Source: Zymoseptoria tritici IPO323
Lineage: Eukaryota; Ascomycota; Dothideomycetes; Mycosphaerellales; Mycosphaerellaceae
Assembly: GCF_000219625.1 (NCBI RefSeq)
Contig: NC_018215.1
Span: 682,001-746,000, forward strand
DNA length: 64,000 nt
Reading direction: 5' to 3'
Positions 1 through 11,049 of the stretch are shown here, one piece after another (the first letter of the stretch is position 1; each line of letters opens with the position of its first letter). The notes beneath the pieces are model-generated. The model saw only the letters and a list, made by a program, of their open reading frames with translations, had not been told where the DNA came from and did no database searches. Position numbers and translations under genes: made by a program.

Positions 1-845
1 AGTACCAGATTGCGGTCCCTACTCGCCGGACGGGGCCAACTCCTAGCACAGTCACCTCGCGGTCCTCACCAGTGCGATGGTGACCCATTTGAACCATGTC
101 ACATCCAAGGTGCCCTTGATGTGCGGGTTTAGAGCCTGCTAAAAGCCTTGCAAGCGCTGGAAGGTCCGAACCTGGTATCCCCCTTGTTGTTACAACGCAC
201 ATGCGAGACCAAACCCATGGCAATGCCCTTGAAATAGCGACTGAGAGCGGTTTACCACCATCGGCGCTGCTACTTGACTCTACGTCCACCCTCTAGCACG
301 CTTACAAGCAGCCAGCGAGCACGAACCCTACAAACCAAGATCCAGAAAGCAGTGGCCCAATGATGAGCACATCTCCGCCGTTGTCGAGCCAATGCGAGTC
401 CTCGCGCGGACTGCCGACATAGTCACATGTGTATATAGCACATAGGTGTGTACATCGTTTTTCTACCGCGAAGATTTGCCGTCGTGTCACGCCATTCATG
501 ATTCGCGACAACTAGAACTATTGGCGGATTCGAACACGGCTTGATTTGGTGTGGCCTTGTCCAGTCACTCTGCCGATCCCGCTCATCAGAGTGAACATTC
601 CAATTTGACAGTTTGATCGCAGAATAAAAGTCTCCCAGGCGGGCCTCTTACTTCGCTACATCCTACGTCTGGTCTGCCTCCGAAAGCATAGTCTAGCATA
701 TGCCCCTTCGTCCGAAAGAATAGGATATACTCACCCCAGAAACGACGCTATTGCTGCGAACATAGGCGAGGATGCTCACGAGGAAATAGAACATATTTAT
801 CGTCTTATTTCCTGTCCGAATCGACACAAGGTGGTTAGCGTGGTA
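1..845. other. Unique flank left of the transposon block, no gene recognised
   Basis: This stretch keeps normal CpA and TpG frequencies, unlike the DNA to its right. No open frame in it resembles a protein I recognise. The change in base texture near 840-860 marks the left edge of the RIP-mutated block. Confidence 0.6.
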
Positions 846-1272
846 ATTAAACCTCCGGTCTATAAATAGCGTGAACTTACCTTATTTGACGCTTAACCTC
901 GTATAGTAATCCGGTGCGGTAATCTAGTAACACCTCTAACTACGCTAGTCGGACAACTAACTAGCTCGTTAGCGCCGTAATAGGAATAGTAGATATTGTT
1001 GCCGCTAGAGCCGGAAGGTTATATATATATCGTATCGTTTACGCGTTACGTTAGCGTTCTCGTACACCCTTACTAATACTAACACTAGTACTACTATATA
1101 CTCGTAATATAATTAGTTCGGCCCTTAAGCGGCTTACTATAGCGACTCGTTATTATAAGGGTAGCGGACGACACTACTATTACCCCCCTTAGTCTACTAC
1201 GGCGACGTCCTTATCGGCAACATGTTTACCGGCTCGAGCCCTTTAGAGCGGCGTTAGTAAGGGTAGTAATAC

Positions 1273-1328
1273 TATGCCTTCGAGTAGTAGCGCGCCTTCG
1301 AGTAGTAGCGCGCCTTCGAGTAATAGCG
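1273..1328. repeat. Short tandem repeat, about 19-bp unit, three copies
   Basis: A unit reading gccttcgagtagtagcgc is repeated three times with one or two changes. It lies in non-coding RIPed DNA upstream of the plus-strand gene of the Harbinger-like relic. Read on the minus strand it gives an Arg/Thr-rich repeat, which I take as incidental. Confidence 0.6.
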
Positions 1329-1572
1329 GCAATAGTAAGGATATCGCTACGAGTAGCTACGGCCGAGCTATTATAAACACTATTAAGTCTAGTATGTACT
1401 ATTGCGCTATAAGGAGCATAATAGCGTTGTAACACTAGTAGGGCCTACGATTCGTATAGACTCGAGTCTATTACTATAGCCGCGACACTAATACTAGCCT
1501 ATCGCTTACCGGCTAGTCGTAGAGCTAGTCGTAGTGCCGGTTAAAGGAAGCTCGGCTAAGCTAGTAGTACTT

Positions 1573-2502
1573 ATGTCGGATAATTCCTAGGTAATAATAA
1601 CGCTAGATCCGAGGTAGAAGTAGGAGGTAGAGGTAATAGATACGAGCAATCCGGACGAGGAAGATAATAGTAATAGATTGCTAGTTAAAATGCCGAAGAT
1701 TAGTTAACGTAAAGCGGTGCTTAAGAAGCTAGAGTAGTAGCGTATTAACTATACGTACAATAAGTAGATTATAGTATAGTAGACGATCTTTAATTATATA
1801 GAAGCTGCTATTAAAGAGACTACTATTGCTAAGTTCTTTAAGACTATTAAGCTAGCTCTTATACGGTAGACTAATCCGCCGTATAAGACTAAAGTTTTAT
1901 AAAGAACGGTGCTTAGTAACGCTACTTATAAGGGCTAGGTCCGAGAGTATAAGGATCTTATAAAGCGCTATATTATCGGCACTAGTAGGCTAGAGTCTTA
2001 GGCTTACTAGTTTTGTAGCTAGTAGATCGAGCTTATAAAGCGACGGAAGGAGTATTAGGACCGGAAGTCGAAGAGCGAATAGTAGCTAAAGGAGGAAGAC
2101 GAGCGTAAGGAGCGTTACCGGACGCGGTCGTTAAAGAGGGCTCGCGATTAAGTAGATAGTGGGGATAAGGCCGGCGAGGCTAAGGATAGTAAGGATCGTA
2201 AGAAGTCTACTAAGGTTTAGTTAATACCGGACAGTCGCCCTAGAGGCAAACGTAAGTTAGTAAAGAAGGCTAAAGAAGAAGACCGTCGAATCCGAGCTAA
2301 TACTACTACCGCTATTAACAGCGTAAACGCGTAGATAGCTAAGGGTCGTAAGGCTAATACTAAGGTACAGAAGAACATAATAGAGGTGCTAAATAGGCTC
2401 GTAACGATACCGGCGAACGACGCCGCTATTAAGGGCTTATCGAAGAAGGTAGATGTATTAATAGAAGTAGTAAGTAAGCTCGTTAAGAAGGAAGTAAGGT
2501 AA
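1573..2502 (+). pseudogene. Second gene of the Harbinger-like relic, RIP-inactivated
   Basis: One frame of 310 codons runs from the ATG at 1573 to the TAA at 2500-2502. It is broken only by TAG and TAA codons of the kind RIP makes from CAG, CAA or TGG; no frameshift is needed. The predicted protein of about 309 residues starts MSDNS, has an acidic patch near residue 30, then a long basic, Lys/Arg/Glu-rich segment (residues 40-300) that should form coiled coils and bind nucleic acid. PIF/Harbinger elements carry a second gene for a Myb/SANT-like DNA-binding partner of the transposase. This is the natural candidate by position, but I do not see a convincing Myb domain. It is convergent with the transposase. 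Confidence 0.6.
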
Positions 2503-2994
2503 GGTACGCGGTTACTTAATTTGTAAGCAATATTAGTCGAGTGTTGCTAGAGATTTAGACGTTATAGTAGTTTTTTAGCTATTACGAGGAGGAGTTCGGA
2601 AATCTAGCGTTTAAAAACACCTTTACTAAAATTTATAGTATAGCTACTAAAAACAGCGCTAAGAACTTAAACTTTGGACTTACCGACTCCTTTACGTAAC
2701 TCGAATATAATTAAACATAAAAAAGTGCAATATATTGTTCTTTACCTATCCTTTTAGACCCCTAAACGTACTAAAAGTCGAATATTCCTTTCTACCGCGG
2801 AGAACCTCCTTTTTTAATATAATAACGACGATACTACTACCCCTTCTACCGCCCCTTCTACCGCCGCCCTTAGTCCTATCGATATACACCGAGGTAATCT
2901 TTAAGAGACGGAGGTACGTACATAAACGTAGCCTAATATACGCTCTTAGCTCCGTCCTCGTATCTTATATATTAGATATAGTTCTACAATAACA

Positions 2995-3990
2995 TCGATA
3001 CTAAGCGGTAGGCTAAGTAAGGCTAGTACTCGCTTCTAATATTAGAGCCCTTATTTACGTATCCGAAGAGCTTCTAATTCGTACTAAAAGTATACTCTAC
3101 GTATATCCGAGCCTACGAGTATAGGAAGTTAGCGCGCTACTAATTGCGACTTAGATAGATATAACTACCTACTACTACTGCCTATAGCTCGATAATAGTA
3201 TAACAACTACGGTATGTACTATTACTATATATATATATCTCGCCTTCCGCTCGGCCCTCGAACAACCTCCTTAACCTCCTTTCTACGCTAGAATCTACGA
3301 ACATCTAGAAGTTATTCTTAGGCCTAAGGAACGGCTAAGAGGCATACATAATTAGACTATCCGGTGCTACTATTACTTAGAACTTCTCGCTATAGTCCTT
3401 ATAATAGCTAGTATAACACTCCCTCTATCGCTAATAGTTACTAGGCCGTACGAAGTCGAAGAACGTACTATCGATAAAGGCCTATACGTCCTTAAACCCT
3501 ATATCTCTATAATACTGCTTATACCTCTTTAGCGTAGCGATGTTACGTAGCGGCGGCTACTACTCTAGCATCTTACCGAATATTTCTAATAATAGCTCTA
3601 CCGTACTATTAAAGACTTAAGATATCTACGAATAAGCACGACCTATAGATAGGGCAGTATATCGAGTAGGAAACGCTATTCGAGCTAACATAAGATATAG
3701 AGCTTACTCTAGCTCTATAATATATCTATATAATCTAGAGCTAACAAAACGTAGGCGTTTATAGCTAAGGAGCAATAGTACTAGTCTACGTAGTTCTGCC
3801 TTCGACAGCCTTATCTCGATGTAGATATTATCGTCCTTAATAGCGTCTATCGTCTAGTAGAAATAGCTATACTTATATATCTTCCTTTTACTATATACCC
3901 TTACGCTACGCTATACTCTTACGAGTACTAATGCCTTATTCTTAGCCGCTCTTATTATAGCTAGCATAGTCTATAACAACCTCCTTCTAC
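2995..3990 (-). pseudogene. PIF/Harbinger transposase (DDE superfamily endonuclease), RIP-inactivated
   Basis: Read on the minus strand, this stretch shows the order of blocks typical of Harbinger transposases. An N-terminal helical part contains ARIAFPTRYTAL and GRAYSQIS-like segments. The first catalytic Asp is in GFKDV*AFIDSTFFDFVRP, matching the family pattern (V/I)WgFIDGT. Then come YKDYSEKF and VIVAPDSLI (family: KfqaivtPDGlI), and PFLRPKNNF at the place of the second catalytic Asp, now Asn. Stops are TAG or TAA. Frames become unclear below 3150, so the third acidic residue is not assigned. The gene is dead. N-terminal limit is approximate. Confidence 0.75.
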
Positions 3991-4902
3991 GAGCCCTCGC
4001 GCGAGCCTTATATATCTATATCTATAACACTATAACCGTAATAGCTAGCCGACGTCGATTATCTATAGATCTAGTAAATTTACGACTCTACGAGCGATAA
4101 CGCGAGCGACAACATAACCTTAAGGACGACGCGACGAATATACGCTACTACCGGCATTACTATATCGAGCAAGCGTAAACGACAACTAAGGTAATAAACA
4201 AGGTTAACGACTAATAGTAAGCCGGCACCCCCTTAAGCATAAACTCTACCTTTAAGAGCGTACGAGCTATAAATATAGTGTTAGAATCGGAGCGATAAAT
4301 ATATTCTAATATATAGTAGGCTCGTACTATCTCTACCTCGCTATCCTAGCCTATTTACGTACACAAAATAAGGTATTCCTCCCGCTCGAGGCCTATCTAG
4401 CCCGTCTCGTATATACCCGGAAATAGCGTTAGAAAATCTTCTACTAATGTCCGTAGCGCGATTACCGCGACAAGGTGCTACTTTAATTTAATGTTAATGT
4501 TATCTATAGATTCTATAGAGCCTATCTTTACTTTCTTACTTTGTTATCGAAAGTCTCTCGTCTGTCCGAAACTATAAGCTTATATACCTTATCCTAGGAG
4601 GAAAGAACGAGGACACGGACATCTTAACCGGGTCTAAGGATTAATAAGCCGGTACGCTACGCTACGAGAGAACTAATTCTATCCTAGACATCCCTCCCCC
4701 TAAGCCGGTCGCGAGACTGTCTACTCTAATATTCCTTTAAATCTTATACGGTAGTCCGGTATAAAGCCGAGTAACCTTAGAAGGCGGCTGTTCCTTATTA
4801 GTCCCTAACTTTTACTAAGCGACTAGGGCGCGAGTAGAAGGAGAGATATAATAGCTATACCGTTCTAGTACAACGCTATTAGATAGCGCTACTATTCTAG
4901 TA

Positions 4903-4937
4903 TATAGCGTATTAGTATATCGGAGTAGCTACCCGTT
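4903..4937. repeat. Left arm of an inverted repeat split by chromovirus B
   Basis: The reverse complement of this 35-bp stretch matches 21921-21954 with one indel and a few RIP-type changes (core CTACTCCGAT.TACTAATACGC). With chromovirus B removed, the two arms would lie about 85 bp apart as a hairpin. It could be a piece of a foldback structure within the older element. I cannot show it to be a terminal inverted repeat. Confidence 0.5.
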
Positions 4938-4961
4938 TTGTAGGCTTAGGGGGATTCCGAG

Positions 4962-5131
4962 TATTATAGGTAAATAATACATATACGAGAGTTTAGAGTC
5001 TATGTTAGATATAGTAAGTTCGATAAGGAAGTAGCCTAAAACCTCGCGGTAAGCGCAGAAAAGGATGTAGGCTACTAAGACAAAGTACGGGGTTGCGCTA
5101 CGTATTATAGAAAGGGCGCTAGTTCCTTATA
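4962..5131 (-). repeat. 3' LTR of chromovirus B
   Basis: This 170-bp repeat has the same length as its partner at 21693-21862, with differences such as ACATATACG against ATATATACG and TATGTTAG against TATATTAG. These are transitions at CpA/TpG, as RIP predicts. The right edge CCTTATA corresponds to CCTTACA in the partner. Confidence 0.93.
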
Positions 5132-5401
5132 ATACCCCCCTCCTCTCGGTACGCGGAAGTCGTCGGCAACCGACATAAAAGTAGCGGACTATTTACCCTC
5201 CTCCTTAGACCTACTATAATCGTCTAATTAGCTAAAATTTACTCCTATTATCCGCTCTTTTCCTAGTATTATCGTATGTCCGGGCGAAAACTATCGGATC
5301 CCAATATAATAAGCCCGCTACACTTTACTTTATCTCTTTACCTTTCTAGTATTATCGAGAAAGTAATAATATACGGAAAATACGCCCTTAGAGCCTAGGG
5401 C

Positions 5402-5541
5402 TATATATAAATACCCTGCCCCCCCCTCTTTTCTACTACTAGTATTACTAAATCGTTAAGGTAAGTTTTTAACCTAAAGGTTAAGGGTTCGAGTCCTTCG
5501 CTTTTATCTAGGACCCCGGTGCTTTTCTAACGGAGTCGTAG
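5402..5541 (+). promoter_or_regulatory. TATA box and 5'-UTR intron of the antisense gene of chromovirus B
   Basis: A strong TATA motif (TATATATAAATA, 5402-5413) is followed by a pyrimidine-rich run. A candidate intron then runs from GTAAGT (5461) through a branch site CTAAC (5527-5531) to TAG (5539-5541). The ATG of the antisense gene follows at 5545. A GGTTCGAGTCC motif at 5487-5497 matches the tRNA B box, but I find no matching cloverleaf and prefer the intron reading. Confidence 0.6.
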
Positions 5542-5544
5542 ATA

Positions 5545-7204
5545 ATGTCTATTTTCGGTAATAATAACAATCCTTAGAACAACAACCCGGGTCCCGCCCT
5601 TACCTTCCCGCTAGCTACTAATAACCCGCCGGCGCCCGCCCCCGCTCCTTCTCTAGCGGCTCCCGCTTAGAACTAGCCGCGTGCTGTTATCTATTACGAG
5701 CTATACGCTAAAAGCGGAATCGACTACGTCCTACCGGTAGTATAAAATGTATCCTACCTATTTTCCGCCGGACCCTGCTAATAAACCTAGATAGGCCGAT
5801 CTCGCGCGTATAGGAGCTGTTACTCTAAGCGTAAGAATTACGCTAAACTATAAGTTATAACCGGGCTCCGCTCGAAAGTCGCTACTAACCGACTAGTCCT
5901 TAATTCGCCTATATCGCCTACGCCCTTTAGACCCGCGTAGGAACTTAGTAGGTAGCGTAAGTATTGCCGGCCTCCGCTCGAAACCTATCAGCTAATTAGA
6001 CTATAGTAATAATGCTTATAATAGTTTAGGTACTACTCTTAAGGCTTAGAAAGCCCTAAAGCTACTATAGGTAGTAGGTTTACTCTCTACGTAGGCCGGC
6101 GACGAGGAACACCTGTACGCGGTGCCGGCTACGAACCTGCGATACTATCGCAGAGCTAAGTTTCCTCCGGAGGATTGGAGAGGCCGTCGATCCCTCTTCC
6201 CTTACAACAACAACACGACCTAGAGGCACGCCTCCCCTCGAAAACACAAGCTACAGAACAATAGCACGATTCGAACGAATAGCTCTCTACGCTACGAACA
6301 AGAAGAAGAAGAAGAAGAAGAAGAGGCAGTCTACTCTGTCCTATACGCGCACCTCCTCGAAATCCGAATCGAAATCGCATATCCCTTCTCTAGTAGAGAC
6401 GTCGTTGCCCTCGAAAGGAAGTATACATGCACTTTAAAGAGCTAGAACTCGGTAGAATCTACAACTCTGCGATTAACCTGCGTAGCTGTATACGTTTAGA
6501 AGCGGCATACAGTTCTACAAAGGCATATTAAGGACAAGAGAAGACAGCGAGTTAGACAGCTGCTGCTGCTTTTGCACTGCTTTTGCATTCAAATTTGCAG
6601 CGTGCGTGCGAAGCGGAAGGATCCGCTGAAAATTCTGCAAAAAGCTTGGCGCGAAAATTCTGCAGCCCTAGGCTGCAATACTCGTTTGATTTCCTTTGTC
6701 TTGCGCTGTTTTAAAGTCCTTCGGCAGATTCTGCTTGTAGGTCCTGCCTTAGGTACGGGGTTTCCCCTAAGGTCAAAGAATACCAAAGAATCTAATTGTA
6801 ACTAGATCTACTGCTTTGCCTTTAGGGCAAAGCCGTCCTACATAGTCTTAGACTCCAAAAGGACGTAAATGGAACAAACAAACAAACAAACAAACAATAC
6901 TCTCTACGTAGGTTCTCTTATTATCTCCGATTAAGAAGCCCCGCTAACCGCTCGAAATAGTCCGGTAGCCTCGGAGATTACTCGTTCTATAGAGGAGGTT
7001 GTTGCGTAGTAAGGACAAACGTAAGTACTTCGCCGGTCTCCGTTCGGTACAACCCGCTAACTGCTTATTAGTCCTAGTAGCATTCCTACTACTCTCGTAT
7101 TAGGTAGGCGTCGCTCCTCGTAGATAGCTACTTCCGCTCGTTCTTAGTCGGTTCCCGGTATAGAATATAGTAGTGCGATTGCTACTCTAAAAAGCAATTT
7201 ATAA
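5545..7204 (+). pseudogene. Antisense accessory gene at the 3' end of chromovirus B
   Basis: The frame opens at ATG 5545 and runs to the TAA at 7202-7204 once the retroposon at 6096-6897 and one TSD copy are removed. The join at 6094/6913 is exactly in frame. The product is about 280 residues. It begins MSIFGNNNN, has a Pro/Ala-rich stretch (residues 24-46), a middle part with many Tyr and Lys, and a Ser/Thr-rich tail. All internal stops are TAG or TAA as expected from RIP of CAG, CAA or TGG. The gene faces the pol gene, whose stop codon lies at 7249-7251, so the two are convergent and 44 bp apart. I recognise no domain. It is not similar by eye to the antisense gene of chromovirus A. Confidence 0.65.
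6096..6897 (+). mobile_element. (AAAC)n-tailed retroposon, copy 1
   Basis: The 802-bp unit starts CCGGCGACGAGG and ends in AAAC repeats. It is flanked by a perfect 15-bp duplication TACTCTCTACGTAGG (6081-6095 and 6898-6912). A variable-length TSD and a short-repeat tail are the marks of LINE-type reverse transcription. The 5' part has an open coding-like frame (DEEHLYVVPATN start) that resembles the end of a longer protein. The element may therefore be a 5'-truncated LINE or a non-autonomous relative; no reverse transcriptase is visible. This copy has an expanded GAA run (about 6299-6325) and lacks the 42-bp duplication seen in copies 2 and 3. Confidence 0.85.
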
Positions 7205-8250
7205 AATAAAAATTCTTACGTAACCTCTCGTTCTCCTCGTATATCTAGTTACTTCTTTTCGGTAACTGCTCTCTTTTTCCTCTTCTTAATACACTTCTCT
7301 TTTAGCCTATTATTAACTTTAGCATTTCTAAATTTTTGCTCGAAGTTATCTATAGCGATAGTGTCCGCTAGGTTATTTAAGGGCTCCTACGTTAGATCGT
7401 AGTAGCCGGTCTATTTAACTAGGACCTCCCTTCCCCCTCCTCTATTCTTTAGTACTATCCTTGTATATAGTAGTTCTTTTACATCCTATTCCTCGTACGA
7501 CTTAATTAGTACTAGATCCGGCTAGTAATCGTCGGAGACCTAGCCTAGGAGAGGGTCGTCGCTCGCTAGTCTTAGTAGATCTAAATAGAAGACCGGATAA
7601 ATATTGCCAGGGATCCTAGCTAAACGGATAGAAACCGGCGACAAGACCTTATTAACCGTATACTTCGCATTCTTATAATCTAGGCTTTCCTTAGGGCGAT
7701 TAGTACGATAATTCCTTAAATCTAGCTATACCTTGTCGCCCTTCCGGTATATTAGCGCCGCGGTGCGCTTCCTATTAGCGGCCTCCTCCTACTTTTAAGT
7801 AGCGTCCGCTATACTTACCTAGTACAGGTCTATAATTCCCTTTATTTTCTCTACGAACTTCGAGGCTCTCTAGGCTACGGCTAGCATAGAGGGCTCCTCG
7901 CTATCCGGCTCTAAGGGTATAGGAGACGGGGCTTCGTATCCGTAAACTACGAAGAAGGGGCTTATTCCTAACCCCGAATAGTAACGGGCGTTTAGCGCTA
8001 ATTAGGCCGTAGAGAGCTAGCGTTTCTAGTCGGACTACTCGTAATTAATATAGTTCCTTAGATAGGCTTAGACGTCCTAGTTTAGTTTCTCTAGGCCTCC
8101 GTCGGTTTAAGGGTAGTAAGCTAAGCTTAGTCGCTGCTATACTCCGACTAACCGGTAGAGTGTTTTCTAGAATGTGCTCGTCTAGTTCGTCCCCCTATCG
8201 CTCGTAATCGCGCTTAGTAGCCTATAATATCTTACCTAGTAGTCTAGGAA

Positions 8251-9120
8251 GGTCGGCGACGAGGAACACCTGTACGTGGTGCCGGCTACGAACCTGCGAC
8301 GATACCGTCGTTGCAGAGCTAAGTTTCCTCCGGAGGATTAGAGAGGCCGTTAATCCCTCTTCCCTTACAACAATAACAACATAACCTAGAGGTACGCCTC
8401 CTATCGAAATACAAGCTATAACAGAACAACGGTACGATTCGAACAAACAGCCTACTACGCTACGAACGAGAAGAAGAAAGAAGCAGTCTACTCTGCCCTA
8501 TACGCGCACCTCCTCGAAATCCGAATCGAAATCGCATATCCCTTCTCTAGAGACTTCGTCGCCCTTAAAGGAAGCATACATGCACTTTAAAGAGCTAGAA
8601 CTCGGTAGAATCTACAACTCTACAATTAACCTGCGTAGCTATATGCGCTAGAAGGCGGCATATAGTTCTACAAAGGCATATTAAGGACAAGAGAAGGCAG
8701 CGAGTTAGATAGCTGCTTTTGCAGTACTTTTGCACGGCATTTTGCACTGCTTTTGCACTGTATTTCGAATTTCGAATTTGTAGCGTGCGTGCGAAGCGGA
8801 AGGATCTGCTAAAAATTCTGCAAAAAGCTTAGCGCGAAAAATCTGCAGCCCCGGCTGTAGACAACGAAGCTTAGCGCGAAAAATCTGCAGCCCCGGCTGC
8901 AGACAACGACACTCGTTTGATTTCCTTTGTCTTACGCTGTTTTAAAGTCCTTCGGCAGATTCTGCTTGTAGGTCCTACCTTAGGTACGGGGTTTCCCCTA
9001 AGGTTAAAGAATACTAAAAGAATTTAATTGTAAATAGATCTACTGCCTTGCTTGCAAGGCCGTCCTATATAGTCTTGGACTCCGAAAGGACGTAAATGGA
9101 ACAAACAAACAAACAAACAA
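8251..9120 (+). mobile_element. (AAAC)n-tailed retroposon, copy 2
   Basis: This 870-bp copy begins GGTCGGCGACGAGG and ends in AAAC repeats. It has a perfect 14-bp duplication TAGTAGTCTAGGAA (8237-8250 and 9121-9134), and interrupts the integrase region of chromovirus B. It contains a 42-bp unit in tandem (8825-8866, 8867-8908) that copy 1 has once. It keeps many TGCA words around 8720-8760, so it is less RIPed than its host. Confidence 0.88.
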
Positions 9121-9696
9121 TAGTAGTCTAGGAATCTCTCGGCGTACTCCTCCGCTTTTATACTAGGCATCGCCTCTAAAACGACGGACTTACTTAAACG
9201 GTCTTTAATAACCTATAGGTAATAGTTCCCCTTAGACTTAGGGAGGTCGGTTATAAAATCTATAGAGATCTCCTAGAAGAAGCGATCGGGAACCGGCAGA
9301 GGGCGTAGGAGTCCGTGTTTATGCTCTCTCTATACCTTGTTCCTTCCGTAGTAATCGTAGTTTCTTAAAAACCTCCTAATATAACGTAACTATAGGGGCT
9401 AGTAGAAGTTTCTCCCTAGTATAAAGGCCGTAGAGTCCCGCCCGGGGTAGCCGTAGACTAGGGAGTTATGTACGGACTAAATAATCTTAGTGCGGAGTTT
9501 ATCGTTTTATAGAATCTTAGTATCCGCCGACTTATATTCGGCCTCCGACGTAACCGCCGCTCTAGGAACCTATAACCTGCCGCAATGCCTTAAGCGGCCC
9601 TTCTCGTCGATGCTACAATCCCTAATCTAGATTTTGTTATAGGCTAGGCCTAAGGCATAAACTCGGCTGTGCCGAGTCTTTAAAAGTAGGGCGCGG

Positions 9697-10567
9697 GTCG
9701 GCGACGAGGAACACCTGTACGTGGTGCCGGCTACGAACCTGCGACGATACCGTCGTTGTAGAGCCAAGTTTCCTCCGGAGGATTGGAGAGGCCGTTAATC
9801 CCTCTTCCCTTATAACAACAACAACATAACCTAGAGGTACGCCTCCTATCGAAATACAAGCTATAACAGAACAACGGCACGATTCGAACGAACAGCCTAC
9901 TACGCTACGAACGAGAAGAAGAAAGAAGCAGTCTACTCTGCCCTATACGCGTACCTCCTCGAAATCCGAATCGAAATCGCATGTCCCTTCTCTAGAGACT
10001 TCGTCGCCCTCGAAGGAAGTATATATGCACTTTAAAGAGCTAGAACTCGGTAGAATCTACAACTCTACGATTAACCTACGTAGCTATATACGCTAGAAGG
10101 CGGCATATAGTTCTACAAAGGCATATTAAGGATAAGAGAAGGCAGCGAGTTAGACAGCTGCTTTTATAGTGCTTTTGCACGGCATTTTGTACTGCTTTTG
10201 TACTGCATTTCGAATTTCGAATTTGCAGCGTACGTACGAAGCGGAAGGATCCGCTAAAAATTCTACAAAAAGCTTAGCGCGAAAAATCTGCAGCCCCGGC
10301 TGTAGACAACGAAGCTTAGCGCGAAAAATCTACAGCCCCGGCTGCAGACAACGACACTCGTTTAATTTCCTTTGTCTTACGCTGTTTTAAAGTCCTTCGG
10401 CAGATTCTGCTTATAGGTCCTGCCTTAGGCACGGGGTTTCCCCTAAGGTCAAAGAATACTAAAAGAATTTAATTGTAAATAGATCTACTGCCTTGCTTGC
10501 AAGGCCGTCCTACATAGTCTTAGACTCTGAAAGGACGTAAATGGAACAAACAAACAAACAAACAAAC
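9697..10567 (+). mobile_element. (AAAC)n-tailed retroposon, copy 3, inside the left LTR of the TRIM
   Basis: This 871-bp copy starts GTCGGCGACGAGG and ends in AAAC repeats. It is flanked by a perfect 15-bp duplication AAAAGTAGGGCGCGG (9682-9696 and 10568-10582). It shares the tandem 42-bp unit with copy 2 (10270-10311, 10312-10353). Differences from copy 2 are largely C-to-T at CpA and G-to-A at TpG. A short open frame near 10169-10390 is incidental. Confidence 0.9.
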
Positions 10568-10994
10568 AAAAGTAGGGCGCGGTCTAAGAACTCCGTTCTT
10601 AGATTCTAGTCTTTTAGCTTCCTTTTAGCCTAGTAGTAAAGCGCCCTACCCTAGAACCTAAAGGTCGCCGGTTCGAGCCGGAGCTTTCCGGCCGGACCCT
10701 AACATAATCTAAGAACTATAAGGGTCGTGGCTTGCACTACGGCTTATACGGATGCGATACGGTCGCATCGCGTAGGGGCTACTTTTAAAGCCCTCTCGAG
10801 TCTCTAATCCGTGCGCCCGGAAAGGACGCACGTATACCCCCTCGCCGGTGCCTATTAATAGGAGGGAGGGGGGTAGAGAGGGGGGGTAATGTTATAGGCT
10901 AGGCCTAAGGCATAAACTCGGCTGTGCCGAGTCTTCAAAAGTAGGGCGCGGTCTAAGAACTCCGTTCTTAGATTCTAGTCTTTTAGCTTCCTTT

Positions 10995-11049
10995 TGGCCT
11001 AGTAGTAAAGCGCCCTACCCTAGAACCTAAAGGTCGCCGGTTCGAGCCG
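10995..11049 (+). promoter_or_regulatory. tRNA-like A box and B box in the right LTR of the TRIM
   Basis: TGGCCTAGTAG (10995-11005) fits the A-box consensus TRGYNNARNNG at every position. GGTTCGAGCCG (11039-11049) fits the B-box consensus at 10 of 11. They are 33 bp apart, as in tRNA genes. The left LTR has the same pair (TAGCCTAGTAG 10626-10636, GGTTCGAGCCG 10670-10680). A full cloverleaf does not form: the T-arm closes as CCGG/CCGG with a 6-base loop. The module is therefore tRNA-derived or tRNA-like, not a tRNA gene. Function as an RNA polymerase III promoter is inference. Confidence 0.65.

Larger units (their letters stand above)
850..4956. mobile_element. PIF/Harbinger-like DNA transposon relic, left part
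   Basis: This is the layer into which chromovirus B inserted, and its right remnant resumes at 21868. It holds a transposase relic on the minus strand (2995-3990) and a convergent second gene on the plus strand (1573-2502), the two-gene layout expected of PIF/Harbinger elements. I could not find the terminal inverted repeats or the 3-bp duplication, so the outer limits are estimates from the change in base texture. The part from 4000 to 4956 has no recognisable coding frame. Confidence 0.55.

Noticed and set aside
2735..2992. 85-codon plus-strand open frame in the Harbinger-like relic
   Set aside because: It lies in RIPed AT-rich DNA between two convergent genes, is low-complexity and hydrophobic by composition, and has no family features. 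RIP does not create stops in this frame by chance of codon use.
5487..5497. Perfect tRNA B-box word near a possible tRNA gene
   Set aside because: The surrounding sequence does not form an acceptor stem or D arm, and the segment fits better as a 5'-UTR intron of the antisense gene.
6299..6325. GAA microsatellite as a regulatory repeat
   Set aside because: It lies inside a retroposon copy, where the other two copies have a shorter run; simple expansion explains it.
10169..10390. 73-codon open frame inside retroposon copy 3
   Set aside because: It spans the 42-bp tandem duplication and is only a repeat artefact; the equivalent frame is not open in the other copies.
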